Shown here: positions 25,845-34,929 of the stretch, piece by piece
Layout: the number at the start of each line of letters is the position of its first letter
Numbering within the stretch: the first letter of the stretch is position 1
From: Nocardioides litoris
GTDB taxonomy: Bacteria > Actinomycetota > Actinomycetes > Propionibacteriales > Nocardioidaceae
Assembly (NCBI RefSeq): GCF_006346315.1
Contig: NZ_VDMR01000001.1
Location: 186,001-250,000, forward strand
DNA length: 64,000 nucleotides
Reading direction: 5' to 3'
The notes under the pieces: model-generated
The model's database searches: none
Told to the model about the DNA's origin: nothing
Seen by the model: the letters and a program-made list of their open reading frames with translations, nothing else
Program-made: the position numbers and the translations under genes

Positions 25845-26528
25845 ATGAACGCCACACCCCTTCGCATCACTCTCGTCGACGACTCCGACCTGGCGGCCGC
25901 CGGCCTGCGCACCCTGCTGGAGCCCTACGCCGACCGGGTTGCCGTCATCGACAACCGCGACGCCCTCGCCTCGCCCGCTGACGTCGACGTCGTCCTCTAC
26001 GAGCCGATGGGCCAGAGCAGCATGTCGCGCTCGCTGCTGCGCGACCTGCAGACCCTCGGTGCGGCGCAGGCCGCGGTCTTCAGCTGGGCGGGTCCCGACC
26101 AGCTGCCCGCTGCGCCGGCCAACCCCCACCTCGCCAAGTCCCTGACGGCCTCGCAGATCGTCGTCTCGGTCGAGCGACTCGTCGAGGGTCGCTTCGAGTC
26201 GGCCCCGGTGAGCCGTCCCACGGTCGACGCCCCGGTCGAGCCCGTCGCGGTGATCGAGGAGGCCCCGAGCGTCCGCGCCGCGGAGGCCCACCGCCTGCCC
26301 GACGTCGGTCTCACCCCGCGCGAGGCCGAGATCGTCTCGCTCATCGTCTCCGGACTCAGCAACCGCGAGATCAGCGAGTCGCTGCAGCTGAGCATCAACT
26401 CGGTCAAGACCTACATCCGCAGCGCCTACCGCAAGATGGGTGTCGAGCGTCGCACGCAGGCCGTGCTCTGGGGCCTCGACCACGGCATCGGCGCCACCCG
26501 CGAGACCGCCGAACCGCTGGTCGGCTGA
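25845..26528 (+). CDS. LuxR/NarL-type regulator with degenerate receiver
   Basis: 227 residues. Residues 1-115 look like a receiver domain (ITLVDDSDLAAAGLRTLL keeps the acidic pair), but the strand that should end in the phospho-accepting Asp reads DVDVVLYEP, placing Glu where Asp is expected. Residues about 150-215 are a LuxR-type helix-turn-helix: LTPREAEIVSLIVSGLSNRE and SINSVKTYIRSAYRKMGV. It is probably an orphan, phosphorylation-independent regulator; no kinase is adjacent. The next gene is another regulator. ATG start with GGGAGG 6 bp upstream. Confidence 0.8.
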   Translation: MNATPLRITLVDDSDLAAAGLRTLLEPYADRVAVIDNRDALASPADVDVVLYEPMGQSSMSRSLLRDLQTLGAAQAAVFSWAGPDQLPAAPANPHLAKSLTASQIVVSVERLVEGRFESAPVSRPTVDAPVEPVAVIEEAPSVRAAEAHRLPDVGLTPREAEIVSLIVSGLSNREISESLQLSINSVKTYIRSAYRKMGVERRTQAVLWGLDHGIGATRETAEPLVG

Positions 26529-26606
26529 TCCCGGCACCCCTGCGGGTGGACGGGATCTCCACCGGTTTCTCCACACTTTGTGCAGATCTAGCGGAGCGGA
26601 GACGAC

Positions 26607-27500
26607 GTGGTGTCGAAGAGCGGTGAGGGAGCCACCCTGAGCATCGGCGACCTCGCCGAGGCCACCGGGGTGAGCGCTGCGACGCTCCGCGTGTGGGAGG
26701 CCCGCCACGGCTTCCCGGTGCCGCACCGCCTCGAGAGCGGTCACCGGCGCTACGACGACGAGCACGTCGCGGCAGTCCGCGACGTCCAGCGACGCCGTGA
26801 CGACGGCGTCCGGCTCGACGTGGCGATCGAGCAGGCCATCGCCGCGCGCGACGTGCCCGACCCGGTCGAGGTGTCGACCCCGTCGGTCTTCGCGCGACTG
26901 CGCCAGACCCACCCGGGCCTGCAGCCCCTCCGGCTGACCAAGGGCACGCTGCTCGGCCTGTCCTGGGCCATCGAGGACGAGTTCGCGGCGCGTGCGCACC
27001 GCTCCCACCTGTTCGGGGCGTTCCAGCGCACGCGCCACTACCGCTCTGCCGAGTCGCGGTGGAACGACCTGGCGCGCACGATGGGGTGCACCTTCGTGTT
27101 CGCCGACTTCCCCGCCGACGCCGAGCACGCCCCGGAACCGGGTCGGCCCATCAAGGTCCCCGTGCCGGCGCAGCACCCGATGGCCCGCGAGTGGGCCGTG
27201 GTCTGCGACAACCCCGACCTCCCCGTGGCCCTCACGGCCTGGGAGCTCCCGGGCCAGGAGGGCGTGCGTGACGCCGACCGCCTCTTCGAGTCCGTCTGGA
27301 CCGTCGACCAGTCCGCCGTCCGCGAGGCCGCCCTGGTCTGCGCCCGCACCGCCGACGCCCTCGGCGTGAGCGGCGCCGCCGGCGTCGCCGACGAGCTCGG
27401 CCGGGCCGACTCGCGCGGCCAGGCCGACCTGGCCCAGGTGACCTCGCTGTTCAACCGCGTCGTCTCGTACGTCGACAGCCGGACCGTCGTCCACCCCTGA
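26607..27500 (+). CDS. MerR-type regulator with DICT sensory domain
   Basis: 298 residues. Residues about 10-80 are a MerR winged helix: LSIGDLAEATGVSAATLRVW, GFPVPHRLESGHRRYDDEHV. The middle and C-terminal part (about 105-230) matches the DICT domain found in actinobacterial and cyanobacterial sensory proteins: LTKGTLLGLSWAIEDEF, SHLFGAFQRTRHYRSAE and CTFVFADFP. The ligand is unknown; DICT domains have been proposed to act in light or redox responses. GTG at 26607 is used; GTG at 26610 is equally possible. Preceded by GCGGAGA. It ends before the convergent tRNA-Lys. Confidence 0.8.
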   Translation: MVSKSGEGATLSIGDLAEATGVSAATLRVWEARHGFPVPHRLESGHRRYDDEHVAAVRDVQRRRDDGVRLDVAIEQAIAARDVPDPVEVSTPSVFARLRQTHPGLQPLRLTKGTLLGLSWAIEDEFAARAHRSHLFGAFQRTRHYRSAESRWNDLARTMGCTFVFADFPADAEHAPEPGRPIKVPVPAQHPMAREWAVVCDNPDLPVALTAWELPGQEGVRDADRLFESVWTVDQSAVREAALVCARTADALGVSGAAGVADELGRADSRGQADLAQVTSLFNRVVSYVDSRTVVHP

Positions 27501-27537
27501 CCGGCCCGCGGGTGGGCACGTGCGGCCGGCTGACGCG

Positions 27538-27610
27538 TAGGCCCCGTGGGACTCGAACCCACAACCCTAGGATTAAAAGTCCTCTGCTCTGCCCATTGAG
27601 CTAGGGGCCC
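27538..27610 (-). tRNA. tRNA-Lys (TTT)
   Basis: 73-nt cloverleaf on the minus strand: acceptor GGGCCCC with GGGGCCT (one G-T pair), D-arm GCTC-AATGGGCA-GAGC, anticodon arm GAGGA-CTTTTAA-TCCTA (anticodon TTT; the first stem pair is G-A), T-arm GTGGG-TTCGAGT-CCCAC, discriminator A. CCA is not encoded. Confidence 0.93.
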
Positions 27611-27933
27611 TCGTGGCGCCGGGCCTACCCTGGCGCCCGCGCCCTGCCAGTATCGCAGGGCCTGGCGCGGCCCCCGTCACCCCGCCGACGCGCACTGTTC
27701 ACCGGTCCGCGACAAAGGAAGGGCCCGCAGGGGTTTCGTCCGGGGACACGGTTGGTAGTGTCGGTCCTGCAACAGGTGCAGAGTTCCAGCTGGTCTGACG
27801 CCCGAGGGAAGTTTCGTGATCCAACGGCGTTTCTGGTTTGTGGTGTTCCCATGGGTCGGAGCGACGTGTCACCGCACCTGTTGTGGGTCGTCGATGTGGC
27901 GGCTCTCGCCCCGATACAAGGAGAATTGAGCAG
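27611..27933 (+). promoter_or_regulatory. Long promoter/leader region of the cold shock gene
   Basis: About 320 bp without a gene between tRNA-Lys and the cold shock gene. A TAGTGT hexamer near 27756 after GGACACGGTT could be the promoter, which would give a 5' leader of roughly 170 nt. Long leaders are usual for csp genes and affect translation at low temperature. The promoter position is a guess. Confidence 0.4.
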
Positions 27934-28137
27934 ATGGCTCAGGGCACCGTGAAGTGGTTCAACGCTGAGAAGGGCTTCGGCTTCATCGCGCAGGAGGACG
28001 GCGGCGACGACGTCTTCGTGCACTACTCGGCGATCCAGACGCAGGGCTACAAGTCCCTCGACGAGAACCAGAAGGTCGAGTTCGACGTCACCCAGGGTCC
28101 CAAGGGTCCCCAGGCCGAGAACGTCCGCCCGGTCTGA
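27934..28137 (+). CDS. Cold shock protein (CspA family)
   Basis: 67 residues, one cold shock domain. RNA-binding motifs: [17 protein letters not shown] (RNP1) and DVFVHYSAI (RNP2), then [20 protein letters not shown] and a final ENVRPV. It binds single-stranded nucleic acid and acts as an RNA chaperone. The ATG is preceded by CAAGGAG; an in-frame upstream extension is not protein-like. A strong intrinsic terminator follows. Confidence 0.96.
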   Translation: MAQGTVKWFNAEKGFGFIAQEDGGDDVFVHYSAIQTQGYKSLDENQKVEFDVTQGPKGPQAENVRPV

Positions 28138-28161
28138 TCCCGGCTGGTCACACGACCACAC

Positions 28162-28200
28162 CCGAGGCCCCGTCGGCAACGGCGGGGTCTCGGCATTTTT
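28162..28200 (+). terminator. Intrinsic terminator of the cold shock gene
   Basis: A GC-rich stem (CCGAGGCCCCG pairing with CGGGGTCTCGG, one mismatch) is followed by CATTTTT. It is one of the few terminators in the window with a real U-tract. Confidence 0.88.
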
Positions 28201-28394
28201 GGCCGCGGGAAGCGGGGCCTGTGACAGTGTTTGACCACGGCCGGGCAGGGTACTGGCTGTCCACGAGTCGCACCGGCGGCTCTCGGGAGTCGCGGAACGT
28301 TCCGAACCACCCGGATTGACCATGCTCCTCCTCAGGCCCCCCGGGTAACCTGAAGGGCACGGTCATTCGGGCGATCGGGAGCAGGGAGGCCACG

Positions 28395-28568
28395 GTGTAC
28401 GACCAGTTCGACGTGTCGTTGGAAGACGTCGACCTCCTCGGCGAGGTCGAGCTCACGACCAACTTGATCATCGCGGCCAGCGAGTCCGACGACCGCCTGC
28501 CGACCGACGAGATCGACCGCATCCTCGGGGTCGTCCCCGACCCCCCGCGGCCGCGCCGCGAGAGCTGA
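28395..28568 (+). CDS. Small acidic protein of unknown function (57 aa)
   Basis: 57 residues from GTG with a strong AGGGAGG ribosome site 5 bp upstream. The sequence begins VYDQFDVSLEDVDLLGEVEL, continues TTNLIIAASESDDRLPTDEI and ends with a Pro/Arg tail. Codon third positions are GC-rich throughout, so it is a real gene. I do not assign a family; similar short proteins with an LxxEVDLTTNLIIAA-like core occur in other actinobacteria as far as I recall. It is cytosolic. It converges with the gene at 28602-29654. Confidence 0.75.
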   Translation: MYDQFDVSLEDVDLLGEVELTTNLIIAASESDDRLPTDEIDRILGVVPDPPRPRRES

Positions 28569-28601
28569 CGGCCGGTTCGCACCGGCCGTCGCGACCAGCA
28601 G

Positions 28602-29654
28602 TCAGCAGGTCGCGAACAGCACGGGCCCGGTGCTCAGGTCCGAGAGCACCGTCGCGTCGTCGACGGGGTCGAGGGCCAGCGTCACCACCTCGCCCTCGGC
28701 GCTGGCCCGCCGGAGCGTGAAGCGGTCGGCGAACTCGCCGCCCTGCCCCGGGGCCGGGCCCGACGCCAGGGCCGCCCGGCTGTCGGCGTTGGCCCGCGCC
28801 TCGTCGTCGTCGTCGAAGCCGAGGGCCACCCGCACCGTGCCGTCGGAGAGCGCCCCGATGGCGAACCCGGTGACCGGGTCGACCGGTCCCGCCGCGGCCA
28901 CGAGGCGGTCGGCCTCCGCCTGCGCGTCGGCGTCGGCCGAGGTCATGGCGAGCGCGCCGCACGCATCGGCGCCGGTGTAGGCCGCAGCCGAGAGCGCCGG
29001 CCCGAGCGAGGCGAGCACGTCACCCGGCACGTCGCCGGGCTCGTCGGCCCGCAGGGCCTCGAGCGCGCGGCGTACGCCGTCGGCGGTGTCGCTGGCCAGC
29101 ACCGTGCCCGTCTCGTCGTCGAGCACGATGTTGCCGAGCTCGGGCGTCAGGTCGGCCGCCACGGGCGAGGTGTCGACGTTGCGGGTCCACACCCCGTCGG
29201 GCTCGTCGGGGGCCACGAACTCGACGGCTCGCAGCGCCTCGGCGACGTCGTCGGTGGTCACGCCCTCGGCGAGCCGCATGGTGAGCGACGCCGCGGACTC
29301 GGACTGGGCGTAGACCTCCCAGTCGAGGGTGGCGGGGGAGAAGCCCAGCCGCTGCTGCATCAGCGCGGCCGACTCCACCAGTGCGCTGGTGCTCGTCAGG
29401 TCGGCGTCGAAGGCGTCGTCGAGCATCGACTCCACCTGCTGCGGCGAGGAGGCGACGTCGAGGTCGGCCCCGACCTCGGCCCGGACCCCCGACCAGTCGG
29501 TCCAGAGCAGCCGGGCGCTGTCGTCGGGCGCCGAGCGGAGCGCGGCGACCAGGCGCGGGTCGTCGCCGCGGGAGCGCACGAGCACGACGGCCACGGCGAC
29601 GCCGAGCAGCACCAGCACCGTGAGCCCGGCCATCCAGGCGCGCCTGCGCGTCAC
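28602..29654 (-). CDS. Membrane-anchored extracytoplasmic protein of unknown function
   Basis: 350 residues. The N-terminus VTRRRAWMAGLTVLVLLGVA followed by VAVVLVRSRGDD is a single membrane anchor or uncleaved signal; the rest should be outside the cell. The sequence is acidic, with repeated alpha/beta patterns (DDAFDADLTSTSALVESAA, SLTMRLAEGVTTDDVAEALR). It has two Cys, one near the middle (GADACGALAM) and one as the last residue (LFATC). I do not recognise the family. It is divergent from mutT1 (49 bp gap). GTG start with GAAGGAC upstream. Confidence 0.65.
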   Translation of the reverse strand: MTRRRAWMAGLTVLVLLGVAVAVVLVRSRGDDPRLVAALRSAPDDSARLLWTDWSGVRAEVGADLDVASSPQQVESMLDDAFDADLTSTSALVESAALMQQRLGFSPATLDWEVYAQSESAASLTMRLAEGVTTDDVAEALRAVEFVAPDEPDGVWTRNVDTSPVAADLTPELGNIVLDDETGTVLASDTADGVRRALEALRADEPGDVPGDVLASLGPALSAAAYTGADACGALAMTSADADAQAEADRLVAAAGPVDPVTGFAIGALSDGTVRVALGFDDDDEARANADSRAALASGPAPGQGGEFADRFTLRRASAEGEVVTLALDPVDDATVLSDLSTGPVLFATC

Positions 29655-29703
29655 GTCGGGACCGTCCTTCGTCGTGTGCCGTGGTGGTGCGAGAGTAGTC
29701 GCC

Positions 29704-30579
29704 GTGCCCGCCCCTCCCGCCAAGGACGTGCTGGCCGCCGGCGTCGTGGCGTTCCGGCCCGGACGGCGCGTGCTGCTCGTGCACCGGCCGAAATACGACG
29801 ACTGGTCGTTCCCCAAGGGCAAGCTCGACCGCGGGGAGCACCGGGTCGCGGCCGCGGTCCGCGAGGTCGCGGAGGAGACCGGTCTGCACGTGCGGCTGTG
29901 CCTGCCCCTGCCCGACCAGCGCTACCCGGTCGGCCACGGCCGCAAGACCGTCCACTACTGGACCGGCCGCGTCGTCGGCGACCCCGACGTCAGCGGCTAC
30001 CGGCCCAACGACGAGATCGACGCCGTCCGCTGGGTCGAGGCCGACGAGGCGGCCGACCTGCTCACCTACGAGCGCGACCGCACGACCCTGGCCGCCGCGG
30101 TCCGCCGTCGCCGCCGCACCGGAGCGGTCGTCGTGCTGCGCCACGGCCCCGCCCGCTCCCGGCGGGCCTGGCGGCGCGACGACGCCGAGCGGCCCCTGCT
30201 GCGCCTCGGGGAGCACCAGGCCCTGCGCCTGGTCCCGCTGCTCGCGGCGTACGGCGTGACGCGGGTCCTCAGCTCCAGCAGCCGGCGCTGCGTGCAGACC
30301 GTCGAGCCGTTCGCCTCGACCACCGGCTGGGATCTCGAGACCCGGCGGCGCCTGAGCGAGGAGCACGCCTCCCGTCCCGGCGTCGCCCGGGTCGTGGACG
30401 ACCTCGTGACCGGCCTCGCCGAGCACGCCGGTGCCGTGGTGTGCACCCACCGGCCCGTGCTGCCGCACGTGTTCGACGCCCTCGGCCTCGACGACCCGCA
30501 CCTGGAGACCGGCGAGATGTTCGTGGCCCACCTGCGCAAGGGCCGCGTGGTCGCCAGCGAGCGGCACCTCCCGGCCTGA
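29704..30579 (+). CDS. mutT1: MutT1-type Nudix hydrolase / histidine phosphatase fusion
   Basis: 291 residues. The N-terminal Nudix domain has the complete box GKLDRGEHRVAAAVREVAEE then TGL (about 39-61). The C-terminal part (from about 140) is a histidine phosphatase: VVVLRHGPARSRRAWRRDD with the RHG motif, VLSSSSRRCVQTVEPFA and VVCTHRPVLPHVF. This fusion matches mycobacterial MutT1, which hydrolyses 8-oxo-(d)GTP and diadenosine polyphosphates. The Nudix half cleaves the nucleotide and the phosphatase half may act on products. In mycobacteria it neighbours ppk; here the pst genes lie between them. Probably leaderless: TAGTCG lies just before the GTG. Confidence 0.92.
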   Translation: MPAPPAKDVLAAGVVAFRPGRRVLLVHRPKYDDWSFPKGKLDRGEHRVAAAVREVAEETGLHVRLCLPLPDQRYPVGHGRKTVHYWTGRVVGDPDVSGYRPNDEIDAVRWVEADEAADLLTYERDRTTLAAAVRRRRRTGAVVVLRHGPARSRRAWRRDDAERPLLRLGEHQALRLVPLLAAYGVTRVLSSSSRRCVQTVEPFASTTGWDLETRRRLSEEHASRPGVARVVDDLVTGLAEHAGAVVCTHRPVLPHVFDALGLDDPHLETGEMFVAHLRKGRVVASERHLPA

Positions 30580-30639
30580 CCGCCCGTCGTGGGCCCGGGG
30601 TGACGCGGGACACGCGCCAGCGACGGATGCTCCCGTCCC

Positions 30640-30661
30640 GTTCACCTGCTGTTCAGGTCGG
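30640..30661 (+). promoter_or_regulatory. PHO box upstream of pstS
   Basis: Two 11-bp direct repeats, GTTCACCTGCT and GTTCAGGTCGG, match the PhoP-binding unit (GTTCACC-like) known from Streptomyces. They lie 100-120 bp before the pstS start. Phosphate-limitation control by PhoR-PhoP is inferred. Confidence 0.75.
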
Positions 30662-30760
30662 TCGACGAGTTGCGTTACCCACCGTCCCTACCGTCCTGGT
30701 CGTCCAGTCTTCAACGAGGGGCCCACGATGCGACGGCCCCTCAGCTCTGAGAGGCATCAC

Positions 30761-31891
30761 GTGAACCTCACTCCCACCTTCCGCCGCGCGATCGTGCCCA
30801 GCATCGCGGCGCTCGCCCTGGCCCTGTCCGCCTGCGGCGGCGACGACACCTCCGGCAGCGGTTCCGGCAGCGGCGGCGAGGGCGGGTCGGTCGACCTCGC
30901 CTCGCTGTCCGGTGAGCTGACCGCCGGTGGCGCCACCTCGCAGCAGTCGGCCCAGGAGGCCTGGCTGGTCGGCTTCCAGGAGGCCGCCCCCGGCGTGACC
31001 TACACCTACGACGCCGTCGGCTCCGGCGACGGCCGCACCAACTTCATCAACGGCGGCTACGCCTTCGCCGGCTCCGACGCCTACCTCACCGACGACGAGG
31101 GCGAGCTCGCGGGCGCCACCGAGCGCTGCGCCGGCCAGGCCCCGATCGAGATCCCCGACTACGTCTCGCCCATCGCGGTCATCTTCAACGTGCCGGGCGT
31201 CGACGACCTCAACCTCTCGCCCGAGGTCGTGGCCGGCATCTTCGCCGGTGAGATCACCAGCTGGGACGCCCCCGAGATCGCCGAGCTCAACGACGGCGTC
31301 GAGCTGCCCAGCGCCGACATCACCCCGGTGCACCGCTCCGACGAGTCGGGCACCACCGAGAACTTCACCGACTACCTCGACGCCGTCGCCGGTGACACGT
31401 GGACCGCCGGTGTCGTCGAGACCTGGCCGGGCGAGTACGGCGGCGAGGCCGGCAACGGCACCTCCGGCGTCGTCCAGGTCGTCTCCGAGAACGAGAACAC
31501 CATCGGCTACGCCGACGCCAGCCAGGCCGCCGACCTCGGCCAGGCCAACATCCAGGTCGGCGAGGAGTTCGTCGCCCCGTCCGCCGACGCCGCCGCGCAG
31601 ATCCTCGAGGTCTCCCCGCGCGTCGACGAGGCCTCCGACGTCAACCTCGCGGTCGACATCGACCACACCACCGAGGAGGCCGGCGTCTACCCGATCGTCC
31701 TCGTCTCCTACATCCTGGCCTGCACGCAGTACGACGACCAGGCCACCGCCGACCTGGTGAAGGGCTTCCTGGGCTACATCCTGTCCAGCGAGGGCCAGGA
31801 GGCGGCCTCGGCCGACGCCGGCAACGCCCCGCTGTCCGACTCGCTCTCGGAGCAGGCGCAGACCATCGTGGAGACCATCTCGGGTCCCTGA
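30761..31891 (+). CDS. pstS: Phosphate ABC transporter substrate-binding lipoprotein
   Basis: 376 residues. A lipoprotein signal (VPSIAALALALSAC, Cys at about 25) is followed by a Gly/Ser linker. PstS features: LTAGGATSQQSAQEAWLVGF, YDAVGSGDGRTNFINGGYAF with phosphate ligands, GSDAYLTDDE, VIFNVPGVDDLNLSPEVVAG with IFAGEITSW, and HRSDESGTTENFTDYL, whose Arg-Ser-Asp-x-Ser-Gly-Thr binds phosphate. It captures phosphate outside the membrane for PstCAB. The GTG start is preceded by GAGAGG; an upstream ATG (30728) would add 11 residues but has no good ribosome site. PHO box upstream. Confidence 0.95.
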   Translation: MNLTPTFRRAIVPSIAALALALSACGGDDTSGSGSGSGGEGGSVDLASLSGELTAGGATSQQSAQEAWLVGFQEAAPGVTYTYDAVGSGDGRTNFINGGYAFAGSDAYLTDDEGELAGATERCAGQAPIEIPDYVSPIAVIFNVPGVDDLNLSPEVVAGIFAGEITSWDAPEIAELNDGVELPSADITPVHRSDESGTTENFTDYLDAVAGDTWTAGVVETWPGEYGGEAGNGTSGVVQVVSENENTIGYADASQAADLGQANIQVGEEFVAPSADAAAQILEVSPRVDEASDVNLAVDIDHTTEEAGVYPIVLVSYILACTQYDDQATADLVKGFLGYILSSEGQEAASADAGNAPLSDSLSEQAQTIVETISGP

Positions 31892-31912
31892 CCCGCGACG
31901 CACCACCGCACC

Positions 31913-31948
31913 GCGCGGGGGTCGGGCACCGCAGCCCGGCCCCTGCGC
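31913..31948 (+). terminator. Hairpin between pstS and pstC
   Basis: A ~15 bp stem (GCGCGGGGGTCGGGC with GCCCGGCCCCTGCGC, two G-U pairs) around ACCGCA lies 22 bp after the pstS stop. No U-tract. It probably acts as a partial terminator or RNA-stabilising stem, giving more pstS than pstCAB product. Confidence 0.65.
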
Positions 31949-32018
31949 AGGTGTGTGGAGCACCCGCTCCACCGCTCAGCCCGTTCCACCCGTCCTCGAC
32001 CCGGAGGTAGCTCCGCCC

Positions 32019-32963
32019 GTGACCGCCACCCTCGACGAGAAGTCCACGGACTCCTCCCTCAGCGGGAAGCGACCCGGTGACGCGATCTTCCGCGGCACCA
32101 CGCTCGCCGCCTCGCTGCTCGTCATCGTCTTCCTCGCCGGCGTCGCGATCTTCCTGGCCGTCAAGGGCGCCCCGGCGCTCGACGCCGGGCCGGAGAACCT
32201 CCGCGACAAGGCCAACGTCTTCGCCCTCGTCGGCGCGCTCCTCTTCGGCACCGTGCTGGCGGCCGCCATCGCGATGATCATCGTGGCGCCGCTGTCCATC
32301 GGCCTGGGCCTCGTGATCTCCCACTACGCGCCGCGCCGCCTGGCCAAGCCGGTCGGCTTCCTCGTCGACCTGCTCGCCGCCGTGCCGAGCGTGGTCTTCG
32401 GCCTGTGGGGCATCTTCGTGCTCGCCCCGCGGATGCAGCCGGTCCACGAGTTCCTCGTCGACTGGTTCGGCTGGATCCCGCTGTTCGCCGGGCCCGCGAG
32501 CGGCACCGCCCGGACGCTGCTCACCGCCTCGATCGTGCTGGCCCTGATGGCGCTGCCGATCGTCACCGCGATCATGCGCGAGGTCTTCTCCCAGACCCCG
32601 CGGGCACACCAGGAGGCCGCGCTGGCCCTGGGGGCCACGCGCTGGGAGATGATCCGGATGACGGTGCTGCCCTACGGGCGCTCCGGCATGGTGGCCGCGC
32701 TGCTCCTGGGCCTCGGGCGCGCCCTCGGCGAGACCATGGCCGTGGCCATGGTCCTCTCCACCACCGGCGTCATCACCAGCTGGAACATCGTCTCCAGCCA
32801 GAACTCCAACACCGTCGCGGCGTTCATCGCCCAGGGCTACAAGGAGGCCTCCCCGATCCGGGTGGCCGTCCTGATCTTCGCCGGCCTCGCGCTGTTCGCG
32901 CTCACGTTCCTCGTCAACTTCCTGGGCCGCGCCATCGCGACCCGGGGCACCGTGAAGGGCTGA
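32019..32963 (+). CDS. pstC: Phosphate ABC transporter permease PstC
   Basis: 314 residues with six membrane helices. FGTVLAAAIAMIIVAPLSIG and the EAA loop HQEAALALGATRWEMIRMTV (about 205-224) identify an ABC permease of the PstC type; LGRALGETMAVAMVLS is the conserved helix after the loop, and the last helix carries FLVNFLGRAIATRG. It forms the transmembrane channel with PstA. The GTG start has GGAGG 11 bp upstream. It is 5 bp from pstA. Confidence 0.95.
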   Translation: MTATLDEKSTDSSLSGKRPGDAIFRGTTLAASLLVIVFLAGVAIFLAVKGAPALDAGPENLRDKANVFALVGALLFGTVLAAAIAMIIVAPLSIGLGLVISHYAPRRLAKPVGFLVDLLAAVPSVVFGLWGIFVLAPRMQPVHEFLVDWFGWIPLFAGPASGTARTLLTASIVLALMALPIVTAIMREVFSQTPRAHQEAALALGATRWEMIRMTVLPYGRSGMVAALLLGLGRALGETMAVAMVLSTTGVITSWNIVSSQNSNTVAAFIAQGYKEASPIRVAVLIFAGLALFALTFLVNFLGRAIATRGTVKG

Positions 32964-32968
32964 CCGCC

Positions 32969-34108
32969 ATGTCCGACCACGACGACCTCTCCGGCCCCGA
33001 CCTCGCCACGAGCTCCTCCGGCGTCCCCGTCGACGTCCTCGACGGCGACATCGTGGGCCCGCGCCCCGGTGACACCGGCGGCCAGGGCCGGCTCCCGCGG
33101 ATGGCCGCCGCCCTCATCGGCGTCGGCGCGGTGGCCGTCGCCGGCCTGCTGTGGCTGCTCGGCCTCGGCCTCCTGCCGGCCGTGCTGCTCGGCTACGTCG
33201 CCTTCCTCGTCGCCTTCCCGGTCTGGAGCCTGGCCGTGGAGAACAGGCGCAAGGCCACCGACCGGCTCGTCACCGTGCTGGTGTGGACCGCCTTCGCCCT
33301 GGCGATGATCCCCCTGGGCAGCCTCATCTGGACCGTCGTGCGCCGCGGTGCCCCGGCGATCAGCGTCGGGTTCCTCACCGACGACCTCAGCGGCCGCGCC
33401 CTGATCGAGGGCACCGGCGGCATCGCGATGGCCCTGGCCGGCACCGTGCTCGTCACCGTGATCGCCGCGATCATCGCCATCCCGATCGGGGTCCTCACGG
33501 CCGTGTGGCTCGTGGAGTACGGCAAGGGCAGCCGGCTGGCCACCGTCATCACGTTCCTCGTCGACGTCATGACCGGCATCCCGTCGATCGTGGCCGGCCT
33601 GTTCGCCTTCGCCTTCTTCCAGGTCGTGCTGGGCGCCCCGCTGCCGCGCCTCGCGGTCGGCGGCGGCGTCGCCCTGGCCCTGCTGATGATCCCGACCGTC
33701 GTCCGTGCGGTCGAGGAGATGCTCAAGCTGGTCCCCGACGACCTGCGCGAGGCCTCCTACGCCCTCGGGGTGCCGAAGTGGCGCACCATCGTCAAGGTCG
33801 TGCTGCCCACCGCGGTGGCCGGCATCGTCACCGGTGTCACCCTGGCGATCGCCCGCGTCGCCGGCGAGACCGCACCGCTGCTGCTGATCGTCGGCACGGC
33901 GTACACGACCAACTGGAACCCGTTCGACGGGGCCGTGAGCACGCTGCCGACCTTCATCTACGGTTCGCTGAACCGCACCGGCGGCCAGTACGGCGCCGCG
34001 TGGACCGACGCGGTCTGGGGCGCGGCCCTCGTCCTCATCGTCATCGTCATGGCGCTCAACGTGGTGGCCCGCGTCATCGGCTCCGTGTTCGCCCCCAAGA
34101 CCAAGTAA
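32969..34108 (+). CDS. pstA: Phosphate ABC transporter permease PstA
   Basis: 379 residues, longer than usual because of an N-terminal hydrophilic stretch (about 1-40) and two extra hydrophobic segments before the core. The core has [39 protein letters not shown] and the EAA loop [40 protein letters not shown] and the final [15 protein letters not shown] are typical. It pairs with PstC in the membrane. ATG start 5 bp after pstC. Confidence 0.94.
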   Translation: MSDHDDLSGPDLATSSSGVPVDVLDGDIVGPRPGDTGGQGRLPRMAAALIGVGAVAVAGLLWLLGLGLLPAVLLGYVAFLVAFPVWSLAVENRRKATDRLVTVLVWTAFALAMIPLGSLIWTVVRRGAPAISVGFLTDDLSGRALIEGTGGIAMALAGTVLVTVIAAIIAIPIGVLTAVWLVEYGKGSRLATVITFLVDVMTGIPSIVAGLFAFAFFQVVLGAPLPRLAVGGGVALALLMIPTVVRAVEEMLKLVPDDLREASYALGVPKWRTIVKVVLPTAVAGIVTGVTLAIARVAGETAPLLLIVGTAYTTNWNPFDGAVSTLPTFIYGSLNRTGGQYGAAWTDAVWGAALVLIVIVMALNVVARVIGSVFAPKTK

Positions 34109-34145
34109 CTCCGAGACCCGAGCCCCAGCACAAGGAGCACCACGC

Positions 34146-34925
34146 ATGGCCAAGAGCATCGACGTCTCGGACGTCAACATCTACTACGGCGACTTCCTCG
34201 CGGTCGAGGGCGTCAACATGACCATCCGGGCCAAGTCGGTCACCGCCTTCATCGGCCCGTCGGGCTGCGGCAAGTCGACCGTGCTGCGCTCGCTGAACCG
34301 CATGCACGAGGTCATCCCCGGCGCCCGCGTCGAGGGCAAGATCGTCGTCGACGGGCAGGACCTCTACGCGCCCGAGGTCGACCCGGTCGCCGTGCGCCGG
34401 CAGGTCGGGATGGTCTTCCAGCGGCCCAACCCGTTCCCGACGATGTCGATCTACGAGAACGTCATCTCGGGCCTGCGCCTGAACAGCAAGCGGATGAACA
34501 AGTCGACCGCCGACGGCGTGGTCGAGAAGTCGCTGCGCGGCGCCAACCTGTGGAACGAGGTCAAGGACCGGCTCAACAAGCCGGGCGCGGGCCTGTCGGG
34601 CGGCCAGCAGCAGCGGCTGTGCATCGCCCGGGCGATCGCCGTGCAGCCCGACGTCCTGCTGATGGACGAGCCGTGCTCCGCGCTCGACCCCATCTCGACC
34701 TCGGCCATCGAGGACCTCATCCACGAGCTGAAGTCCGACTACACGATCGTCATCGTCACCCACAACATGCAGCAGGCGGCCCGTGTCTCCGACGAGACCG
34801 GCTTCTTCAACCTCAAGGCGACGGGCGAGCCGGGTCGCCTGGTCGAGTTCAACCCGACCAAGAAGATGTTCAGCAACCCCGACGAGTCGGCCACCGAGGC
34901 CTACATCTCGGGTCGCTTCGGCTGA
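34146..34925 (+). CDS. pstB: Phosphate ABC transporter ATPase PstB
   Basis: 259 residues, the standard length. Walker [20 protein letters not shown] (about 38), Q-loop [18 protein letters not shown], signature [19 protein letters not shown], Walker [14 protein letters not shown] and the H-loop [15 protein letters not shown]. It powers phosphate import by PstSCA. ATG start with AAGGAGC upstream. The next gene starts 4 bp after its stop. Confidence 0.97.
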   Translation: MAKSIDVSDVNIYYGDFLAVEGVNMTIRAKSVTAFIGPSGCGKSTVLRSLNRMHEVIPGARVEGKIVVDGQDLYAPEVDPVAVRRQVGMVFQRPNPFPTMSIYENVISGLRLNSKRMNKSTADGVVEKSLRGANLWNEVKDRLNKPGAGLSGGQQQRLCIARAIAVQPDVLLMDEPCSALDPISTSAIEDLIHELKSDYTIVIVTHNMQQAARVSDETGFFNLKATGEPGRLVEFNPTKKMFSNPDESATEAYISGRFG

Positions 34926-34929
34926 GCCG

